64,000 bases of DNA from Homarus americanus (taxonomy: Eukaryota > Arthropoda > Malacostraca > Decapoda > Nephropidae): positions 612,954-676,953 of the forward strand of contig NW_024735554.1 of the NCBI RefSeq assembly GCF_018991925.1, read 5' to 3'. Positions 44,921-58,804 of the stretch are shown one piece after another (the stretch's first letter is position 1; each line of letters opens with the position of its first letter). Position numbers and translations under genes: made by a program. The notes beneath the pieces were generated by a model. That model had not been told where the DNA came from, did no database searches, and was given only the letters and a program-made list of their open reading frames with translations.

Positions 44921-45490
44921 TGTAGTGCGACTAAACTTCTAGGGAACTGCCTCTCTCCTGCAACATTGCTGAAATCGGGCTCCACCACTCCCAGACGGCA
45001 ACCTCACCTCCGATCTTGGGGAAATAACTCTTGTCTGCCTAGCGGTAATCTTAGCAATTGCATGCTCCACAGCCCTCAGCGGTACCCACTTTCCCTTTTT
45101 TCTCAAATGCCCAGGATGTAAGCTTCTTCGATATCCGCTAGATAAACCTGTAGGGTTCTTTTTCATCGCTTACCCAGCTTCCACCACTGGTTACCAGCGG
45201 TTAGGGTCGTATGTACAGACGTAGTAGATATCTCACAAGAGTTGTCTAATTACCACTGGCTGTCCCGCCAGTCTCCGGTAATTTCTCGACGATCGGTATC
45301 AGTGTACAGACAAACAATAGGCAAGTAGATTTCCAGCAGGTCACAGAAACACACTTGTGCACTGTAGTCTTCTTTAATAAGCACTGATTCTTCACAACAC
45401 TGTTAACAGGTTAATGGCTTCACAACTGGACTTCACAATTGGAATATATACTGTAGTCGGCACACTACCAGTACACAATTCCTTACAAAT

Positions 45491-46203
45491 TTTTTCATTA
45501 GCACTAAGCATTCATTTATAACTACAAACACCGTTCATAGACAAATACTCTTTCAATTCATTGGTGTTAGAACCCTAGTATAACACTGCCTAAGGCCTTC
45601 AATGTTCAGCCACACAATCTCATACCCGTGTCTCCTGCTTTGTGTCTCTTGCTGTCGCTCCACTTTTGGAATCTCTTTGTGCTTCACTTAGTTAAAGAAA
45701 ACTTATTCGTGAATCATTACGTCATACTCACAAGAGGTATTCAATAAAGGAGAAAATATCCCCTTCATCACAACACACGTGCCATAACTTTGATGACATT
45801 AACTTCTCTCACCATCTATTGAGTGATGCTTTACAGTTTTGAGAATTAAAATTTATTCACTACAGGGACGCCATTTTTAATATTTTTATTTGGCTAACTG
45901 CAGACGATTTTATTCAGCTTAGAGGAGACTCCGTACACAAGTGGTTAATCTCACTCATGGATATACAGTAGATTAAAAGAACATCATTGCCTTTAAGAGG
46001 AGTTTACACTAACACTAAGATAGCAAAATTAACGTGTATAAGTTTTATTCTATGACGTCTGTGAGGGTTTCCTGTGCAGGCATATCAGTGTATCGTGGAG
46101 CTGCTTCTGGTTGTTGTTCCATACTACTTGTATAACTCACTTGTTTCATATATTCCTTCAGTTTACCTCATTACGAGCGAGAGACTGATATAGTATGATC
46201 AGG
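45491..46203. other. no gene recognised
   Basis: AT-rich single-copy-looking sequence with no open frame of note. Confidence 0.5.
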
Positions 46204-46205
46204 TA

Positions 46206-46354
46206 ACTCACTCCAAAAAGTATCTTTACGGAGGGGTCCGATGAATTTCAAAATGAACATAGCGAGTCCTATTGTGTCATTGGGTTGTCAAAATCCTCTG
46301 TCTGTTAGTCATATTGTTTCACACAAAATCATAAAGATACTTTTTGGAGCGACT
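46206..46354. mobile_element. 149-bp MITE with 23-bp inverted ends and TA target duplication
   Basis: The left end ACTCACTCCAAAAAGTATCT and the right end, reversed (AGTCGCTCCAAAAAGTATCT), agree in 21 of 23 positions. TA flanks both sides (46204-46205, 46355-46356). Size and TA duplication fit a Tc1/mariner-type MITE. Confidence 0.75.
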
Positions 46355-46569
46355 TATATGTGATAGATGAGTTAGTGATCACAAGGAAAGGTTATCATAA
46401 AGTGCGAGACGCCATGTGAAGATATTTATCAGCACCGCCCAAGTTAGTGTACTGAACGAGGAAGTTAATTTCTCTCAGTCAGAGTCAGTCAGTCAGTCAG
46501 TTGAATTATATTCCAGTTGCAGTCGTAAATATTTATTGGACAATTATGTATGTGTGTATGTATTGAACT

Positions 46570-48410
46570 TTCATTTTCTCCGTCACCTTGAACACCATTC
46601 TCCTTTGTTGGATCACCAGTATTGCTTTCACCAGGCGAGATCTACTGGTGATCTGCTCTCCTACTGCACCCATCTTTGGTCATTCTCTCTTAATGGATTA
46701 TGGGGAAACGTTCGTAATGGCCCTCGACATCTCCAAAGCATTTGATAGGGTTGTAATAGCCGGTTAACTGTTGATTCTGTCGAAGTTAATTAGGCTGGTA
46801 CATTTATATAATATTGGGTTTTAGTAGCGAAACCCAATTGTCTGTTTATCCATTTATTTAGGCACTGCTATTGATACAATTCCAGAGTGTAAATCAACCT
46901 TAACTTTCATTATAACTTTCACATCCGACTTGTGTGAGGGGTTGAGTAGCAATCTGTGAGTAGTGACCCATCGAGGGAGAACGGAATATTTACGTTGTCC
47001 TCCCTCGAGGGAAGACGGAACCAACCACGATGGCTCTCAAATAACGCCTTCCTCTAGTCAAGGATATCAAACTACTGCCTGCTTAGGTGGCCAGGGAGCC
47101 GGCTACTTAATGCCTTAACTCAGCATAATATGACGCAGCTTCCTGTGGGCACACCCTATCGTGCGCTCTGAACATGTCACCTCATAGCTAGTGGAAAGTT
47201 ACAGGGGAAGAATCAGTATATAAATCAAATGTAATTAACCCATTTATATAATCCTTCTGTTTATGAAACAGGGGCCATTACAGGGTATGGCACAAGTCTT
47301 TGCTTTCTATACTTCCCTCTTATGGCTTCTCTCCCCCACTTTGTTCTCTAATTTCTAGCTTCCTGGAGAACCGATCCATGGCAGTTGTTATCGAGGGATC
47401 GGTCTCTCGCTCTTTCTCTACCAGGAGTGGTGTCCCACGGGGTTCTGTTCTTTCACCTACTCTCTTCCTTCTTTTATCAATTATTTACTTCACACTCCGA
47501 CTAATTCTATCCATTTTTGAGCTGATGATTCTACTCTTCACTCTTCTTCACATTTTCCCCTTTCCCCTAACTCTCAAACTAGATCTGTTTCTAGAGCTGA
47601 TAACATTACATCTATCAATGCGGAACTATGCAGCATCTCCGAATGGGTAGGTAGAAACTTGGTTAAATTCAATAGCAATAAAACACAGTATTTAACAATT
47701 ACACCTTCCAAATTAGATGATCTCCCACCAATCACATTTCAGGACACAATCATTCTGCCAAATTCTAACATAGATATGCTAGAACTCACTATTTCCTCTG
47801 ATATGTCATGGAAGCCACACATCCTCAACATTGCTAAACCTGCCACCCGAAAGCTGGGAATGCTGTACAGTTGGAGCACTGCTCTCCTATCTGGGGTGGC
47901 TCTTCTTCTGTCCAACTATTAGATAGGGTGGAATCAAAGGAATTTCGTCTTATTAACTCTCCTCCTTTAGTTGAAAATCTTTCTTCCCTTTCTCTTCGCT
48001 GCAATGTTGCTTCACTCTCTCTCTTTTACAGGTACTTTAACGGGCAATGTTCGGTGGATTTGGCATCCTGTGTACCGCCGGCAAGGCGGTGGGCTCGTAA
48101 CACTCGTCTTGCCCGCGGTGCCCACCGTTTTTCTGTGGATGTCGGTCACACTAGAATAACTCGTTATAGTACATCCTTCTTTCCTCACACAGCCAAACTG
48201 TGGAATGCTCTGCCTTCTTCTGTGTTTCCTTACTCATACAATCTGTCTCACTTCAAAATGTGATTTTCCGGCATCTTCGTGGTGTAGATTAATATAATCT
48301 TTTTTTGTCTATTTTTAATTTATCTTTACTCTTATTTTTCCGCCTCCCTAGGCCCCGTTGTGGGTCGATGACCTGTGCTCGGGTGGGCTATTCCCCATAA
48401 AAAAAAAAAA
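46570..48410 (+). mobile_element. jockey-type LINE copy with poly(A) end
   Basis: The + strand carries RT phrases from QARSTGDLLSY (46630) and ALDISKAFDR; it is interrupted by a 531-bp insert and resumes at WHKSLLSILPSYGFSPPLCS. GVPRGSVLSPTLF and NSNKTQYLTITPSKL follow, then a C-terminal part with WGGSSSVQLLDRVE, SLRCNVASLSLFYRY and FFPHTAKLWNALPSSVFP. It ends in A12 at 48399-48410. Frameshifts and the YADD loss make it inactive. The 5' half is missing, as usual for LINEs. Confidence 0.85.
46752..47282. mobile_element. 531-bp solo-LTR-like insertion
   Basis: It begins TGTAATAGCC and ends GGCCATTACA (inverted ends, 9 of 10), flanked by GGGT on both sides. The second LINE copy (minus strand, near 40635) has the joined site GACAGGGTATGGCAC. 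TG...CA ends, 4-bp duplication and lack of coding sequence fit a solo LTR; a non-autonomous DNA element is less likely. Confidence 0.75.
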
Positions 48411-48649
48411 TATATTGTATATATGTGAATGCATCAAGGAGTCTTAATATGAACCAAAAAAAATTGAAGGCATATATGAATACAGTTTTATTTATAGTGA
48501 GTGTGAGGTGGGGTGAGGTGTTGTGGAGAATAATTTGAAGTGAGATTTAATGGTAAAGGAAGAATGAGAGAGAAAGATAGAAGATAGATAATCGGGAGAG
48601 AAGAGAAGATGGAGTGAAAGATAGAATTACAATATGCTGTACTGTATAT

Positions 48650-50321
48650 TAGGGTGTGACAGTTGCCCCAACTTTGTCCTACAATGCTGTTCAAAATTTT
48701 GGTTTTGTATATTGACATAAAAAATACCCACGTGCAATTTTTTGAAGATTCATTTATATTTGAGTGAGCACCAGCAATTTGAAAAATAGCGATTTTGCTT
48801 ATACGACATACGCGCCTATATATGAGATTACACAACCATCATTAGGGATATTAACACAAATCATTTGCCTTTCTTAATTAAAAGCTGTTATCACTAACAC
48901 AAAAAAGTTAATCATTCTTATTCTCTCATGGTACATTAAGGGGTTTTATCATATATTCACAAGGTATTATTTCTCTAGAGGAAGAAACCATGATTTCTGT
49001 TCGGAAACAGATGATCGCTTGCGCTGATTAGGAACACGGAATCTGTCATTTTCAACTACTTGAAGGACTTCTTGAAAGCGCTCCTCATCCCTGGCAACAT
49101 TAAGAAAGTCATGGCAAAGTTTTACACCACGCTCTGCAGCCTCATTGACGACCTGAAGCTTGTCCGCAACCCGTTTCATGTTCAGGTAGTCGTCATGATC
49201 CGCCCATTCACTGGCTGGACTGTGGAGAAACTGATAGGGCATGCCTAAAATGGTGAAGAACCGGCTTGAGTCAGGCCCAATTAGGTCCACCAGGGCAGTG
49301 CCACTTTCTGGGACAGGAGGGAAGATATGGCTATCCATAGCCCCCATGATTGAGCCCCACTCTCTTAGTAACTTCAGTGCCTTCATGGCAAAGAAGGGCC
49401 TTCCTCATCTCCTCTTTTGTCCTTTCTTGTACTTGGGACGAGAACAAAGCCAGTGGGGCCAACTCCTCAGTTAGGTACCATGTGTGTCTACCGAGTGCCA
49501 CACGTGCTTTGTCAACTATTGTGGCGTCATATAGGGCAAATTCAGCTACGGTTTCGACCAAATTCAAGTCATTCAGTGGCGCACTTGCTGGAACGGGGCA
49601 AACAATCCACCATGGGACATAAACAGTGACTGTGAACACAGCAAATCGTTCTAACTTGCTAATTTGACTTTTAGTCATAACCTCGGCTTTGGGAAACTGC
49701 TCTTTGATCTGGTCTGACAAAAGAACAATCTTGAGGGTATAGAGCAGCTTAGCCATCCACCTTGCTTTGTGAAGTGCGCCGGGGTAGACCATCGTGAAGT
49801 TCACTGGCTCGGATCCTTTAGTTACAAACAGCAGACAAAGCTCTACCAGCTCCTTGTAGTCGCCACGTGTAAAAGGTTGGGCTAGAGATTCACGGAAGAA
49901 GTCAGCCATCTCCTACTGGCGCTCCTCAAACACTCCAGGCATTGCGGGGTAGTAGTATTTCTTTTTTTCATTGTACGCCAGTTGAGAGAAATGGGTCTTG
50001 AACCTAGAAATGCAATTATTGAGATAATTGTATTTCGTACTAATCTATAATATTGTTTTAGGGGTATTAAGATTGATATGATCGATCATTTGTTTGGTGT
50101 AAGTATATCTTATAAGTCTAATAAAAGAAATTACACTAAATTTGTTCAATAGATAATAATATTCCTTGTTATTTTGTAAAGCTGACGGTGCTAGCTCAAA
50201 CATGCACCGATCTCCAAGAAAATTTACAGGGGTGTTTACTAGATAAATACACAACACTAAAACTTTGAACAGCATTGTAGGACCATTTGTTTTATTTTTT
50301 GAGGGCAATGGTCACACCCTA
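48650..50321 (-). mobile_element. hAT-like DNA transposon, internally deleted (1672 bp)
   Basis: Ends TAGGGTGTGAC and GTCACACCCTA are the tips of imperfect inverted repeats of about 150 bp (shared GTCCTACAATGCTGTTCAAA). They are flanked by CTGTATAT on both sides, an 8-bp target duplication (48642-48649 and 50322-50329). TAGGG fits the YARNG end rule of hAT elements. The interior holds a broken transposase on the minus strand. Confidence 0.8.
48967..49909 (-). pseudogene. hAT-like transposase, C-terminal half in two frames
   Basis: An ORF from 49909 (MADFFRESLAQPFTRGDYKE) contains the ALHKARWMAKLLYTLKI stretch, whose Arg-Trp resembles the conserved RW motif of hAT-like transposases. It continues in another frame from 49386 with TILGMPYQFLHS and NEAAERGVKLCHDFLN, a C-terminal region common to an uncharacterised multi-copy invertebrate family. 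An in-frame TAG just upstream of 49909 (after MPGVFEERQ) separates it from earlier coding sequence. The catalytic N-terminal half is missing from this element. Confidence 0.65.
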
Positions 50322-50384
50322 CTGTATATATTACATTCAGTGTGTCGAATCTGACAATCTGTAAAATACCTGTGAAAATATAAC

Positions 50385-51140
50385 ATCGAGTAACATAAGC
50401 TACCATAACATAACGTAACTTTACCTAACCTAACATAACATAACGTAATGAAACCTAATCTACTCCGGGGCTCCACCCTGTATATCTACATGATGGGAAG
50501 GGGGGGTGTCTTCAACACCCCCATCCCCAGCACAGGCCATTCTTCCTCAGTTTTTTTGTGTGGGGATATTGAACCGACACGGCCTTAATTCCTTACTAAA
50601 CTTTTCCCATATGTTCCCTAACCCGTCATATGTTTTTTTTCTTCATATAAAGATTATATCTCACTGTTTTATATTGCATTATTTGTTTCTTCTCGCCCGA
50701 TGTACGTGTTGACGTTTGTTGTAAATATCTCAGTGAGGATGACTTACTGTCTCTATATTGTAGTGAGAACTACAAAACTTTTTTACACTTCACACTAAAC
50801 CTAACCTAACCTAACCTAACCTAATCTCTAACCTGACCTAACCTAACCAAACCTAATCTCTAACCTGACCTAACCTAACCTGGCCTGACCTAACCTAACC
50901 TCTAATATGACCTAACCTAACCTGACCTGACCTGCCCTGACCTAACCTGACCTGACCTGACCTAACCAAACTTAACCTAACCTATCCTAATCTAACCTCT
51001 AACCTGACCTATTCAAACCTAATCTAACCTTTAACTTAACCTGTAACCTACCACAACATAACATAACATAACATAACATAATATAACATAACATAACACA
51101 ACATAACATAACATAATATGACATAACATACGAAAAAATG
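50385..51140. repeat. degenerate CCTAA (TTAGG-type) and AACAT pentanucleotide arrays
   Basis: TAACCTAACC units, with variants such as TGACC and TCTAACC, dominate 50395-50460 and 50790-51050, followed by (AACAT)n at 51053-51125. TTAGG is the usual arthropod telomere repeat, so this may be an interstitial telomere-like block. Confidence 0.85.
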
Positions 51141-51209
51141 TTATATAAGAGTGTTCCTGTGATAAATGTACAGTGTTTGTCAGGTGTTTCATGGGAGCTG
51201 CGACAGTCA

Positions 51210-51385
51210 GATTTTTGTTAATGTTGTTATTGATATTGCTGTTGTTGTTGTTGTTATTAAGGTTATTGTTGATATTATTGTTGTTATTATTGTTGTTGTT
51301 GTTGATATTGTTGTTGTTATTGTTGGTGATATTGTTTTTGTTATTGTTGTTGTTGTAGATGATATTGGTGGTGTTGTTATTTTTA
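51210..51385. repeat. TTG/TTA/TTGATA triplet-rich repeat
   Basis: Imperfect GTTGTTATTGTTGTTGATAT units. ORFs through it are simple Val/Ile/Leu translations. Confidence 0.85.
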
Positions 51386-51568
51386 TTGTTTTTATTTACT
51401 TTGTATCTGAATTTTCCTGGCTGAATAAATTATTTCAATTCTAATTTCTACCCAAAATTTTTTTTTTCTGAAAATTACAAATTAACACTAATTTTACATA
51501 AAGGAAGCTCAACTGCCTAAATCATTCCGAGCACATCAATTAAATACACTTATAAATATTATTCATAC

Positions 51569-56139
<4,571 letters not shown>

Positions 56140-56244
56140 ATAATCAGGAACGACGACTCGATAATTCGAAATATTGGGCAGATAATCCGGAATATCGGTT
56201 CGACAATCCGGATTATTGGGTCGATTATCCAGAAAATCATCTCG
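56140..56244. repeat. 21-bp tandem repeat, five units, open on the minus strand
   Basis: Units such as ATAATCCGGAATATCGGTTC(G) keep a strict 21-base period. Read on the minus strand they give seven-residue units of the form RII.PIF within a 77-codon ORF (56097-56330). Confidence 0.85.
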
Positions 56245-56652
56245 CCAATCTGATTGGCTATATAATCCGGAATATCAAGGTGCAAAAGATCCACTAGACA
56301 TGAAAAAGAAATAGATTCTATTACAACCATTAGATAACGTATACTTCAGCTATATTGGTGCTTAGCGAGCTGAACATTAGCAATGACCATAAACTCCTTT
56401 AGGATATTAAAAGAAATAAACTGGTACCACCTTTGGAAAGATCTTAAACAAGATACAACCTTTGGTTATTTCAGAAACTCTGGGGACCAATTTAATTTAC
56501 CTTATAAATGAACTAAAAAAAGACACAATGTTTAAAACAATACTGCTGAGGCTTCTGATTTCGAAGATACTAACCAAAACGTAAGGAAAATATAATAAGA
56601 ATAAGCTGTAGGAACAAAAATATTATGAGCTTTTTACCTTAAAAAAAGTAAC

Positions 56653-56694
<42 letters not shown>

Positions 56695-57309
56695 CGTTCC
56701 AGTTTTACATGATGTTTACTTAGGAAATCTCCCTTTGTAAACATTCTTCAGTACATTCTTTCCTGAAAAACATCAATATTGGGGTAAACGTTTTGTTGGG
56801 TTCACAACACATTACCTTAGTACCTCCGTCAGATGGAGACTTGAAATTGAAAATAAATTCTTGGATAACAATGCTTCTTCGTCTCTATCAGTTTATTTTC
56901 TGTCCTTCGGGTCGGAAGTTTGTGTGTGTTTTGTGTTTATAGCGTCTGTCATTTAATCTCCCTACTTCAATTTGTCAATACCAACACTGTTTTGTTTTTA
57001 TTTTGTTTTTGTTTATGTTTACCGTAAATGTTTATGTTTTTGTTGTTGTTGTTGTTACTGTTACTGTTATTCCTAGTTATTATCATTATTGTTAAGTAGT
57101 TTTTGTATCTATTGGATTACTGAAGGATTAATCTCAATGCTTTATGATGTGAGTGTTGGTTGGTGAGGAGAGTCATCTTAACACTGCAGTGCTCTTATCT
57201 TTACTCTTAATCTACTTCAGCACACATTACTACTACTACTTTGCTGTCACTAGGAATCGAGTATGACGATCATCTAGCTATGATACAATGATACGAGGTA
57301 TTAAGTTTG
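56245..57309. other. no gene recognised
   Basis: AT-rich, with (GT)n at 56656-56692 and a TTG/ACTGTT run at 57036-57070. Confidence 0.5.
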
Positions 57310-58795
57310 TCACCTAGGTTGGTGAGTTTTGATGTGACTAAACAGGCCGATACGGGACCCACAGGGTAGTCCACATTCATTACACATGTGAAGGGCTGAA
57401 TCTAGTGCGAAGGGGCGTTGGCAGCGTCTTTCCGGCGTTGGCGCTTGCCTGCCTCGGTTTGTAATCGGGCTAACTCGAAAATATTGACAACTTCTCGTAT
57501 GGTGCTCCTCCAAGCGTTACTATGTGGAGTAATCGACTCCCAGGTAAGGGGGTCGAATTGGCACTTTTTCACGTTTGTCTTAAGACTATCCTTATACCTT
57601 TTCAATTGGCCACCGGAATTACGTTTACTATTCGTTAGGTGACTGTAAAGTAGCTGCTTGGGCAATCTACTGTCGTTCTTGCGGGTAATATGGCCAGTCC
57701 AGCGTAGGTGTTCATAGATAATGGTAGCCTCGATGTTCCTACAGATGGTGTAAGCAAAAATACTGGCATTTGTTCTTTTGTCTTCCCAGCAAACTCGGAG
57801 GATGGAACGTAGACTACGTTGGTGAAAGTTTTCAAGTGCCTTGAGGTGCCTCCTGAATATGAATCATGTCTCACTGCCAAATAGCAGGGTGGGGAGAAGC
57901 ACTGCTCGATGTACGTGCAGCTTTGTAGATAATTTCAGCTCCCTACAGCTGAAGATACGGTTTCGGAGTCTGCCAAAGGCTTGAGATGCACATCTGATCC
58001 GATGCTGAATATCTTCATCAATTTATGCGGTGGTGGGCAGGTGGGAGCCGAGATACCGAAAGTGGGTAACATTAGAGAGGGTAGTACCATTAAGCAGGGT
58101 GCATGGTGGAGGTGTGTTCGAACCAGGGGCATGTTGAAAGATAATCTAAATCTTACGTACATTCACCTCAAGACCGAAGTGTGCATACGCATCTGCGTAG
58201 GTGTTCAGGATCTCCTGTAGGTCGTGTTGAGAGTGAACTTCAAGGATGAGGTCGTCTGCATACTGCAGTTTAGTAATGGAAGCTGCCGACACCCTCGTCC
58301 TTGCCTGGAGTCGTTTTATGTTGAAAAGACCCCCTGCACCTGGTACGCAATGTCTATCCCGCCGGCTGAATTGTCACTGGCATGAGTAAAGTAAAGAGCC
58401 AAGAAAATGAAAAAGAAAGTTGGTAACAGTACACACCCTTGTTTAACCCCTGTTTGGATGGAGAAGAACTCAGACTGGGTGCCGTTGTGCAGGACACTGC
58501 CGTTCATACCGTCGTGGAGTTACCTCACAATGGCGATGAATTTTGGTGGGCTTCCCTGTTGACCGAATCGAAGGCCTTGGTTAGGTCGATGAAAACCATG
58601 TACTGGTCACGACGCTGTTCTCTGCACTGTTCCTGTATCTGGCGGGCAGCAAAGATCATGTCAGTGGTGCCAAGTGATGGTCTAAAACCACATTAAGATT
58701 CTGGGAGGAAATTTTCCGCCTCAGGAAGAAGTCTGTTTAGGACGACTCGGGCGATAATCTTGGCAGCTACGGAGAGCAGCGAGATTACACGGTAG

Positions 58796-58804
58796 TTGTC
58801 ACAG
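58796..58804. repeat. 9-bp target-site duplication TTGTCACAG, left copy
   Basis: An identical 9-mer sits at 61589-61597, right of the element. Keeping one copy restores the LINE reading frame (SDCDN-YR). Confidence 0.95.

Larger units (their letters stand above)
42645..45490 (-). mobile_element. decayed Ty3/gypsy element, integrase region only
   Basis: Direct repeats at 42645-42886 and 45250-45490, about nine bases in ten identical by eye, flank integrase sequence on the minus strand. Between the upper repeat and the integrase start only some 330 bases remain, so gag, protease, RT and RNase H are gone. AGGGAGGGGG just above 43295 (read on the minus strand) would be the polypurine tract of the 3' LTR. 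The LTR divergence marks an old insertion. Confidence 0.7.

Noticed and set aside
51166..51444. Val/Ile-rich ORF resembling a membrane protein
   Set aside because: It comes from the TTG/TTA triplet repeat; the other frame gives poly-Leu equally well.
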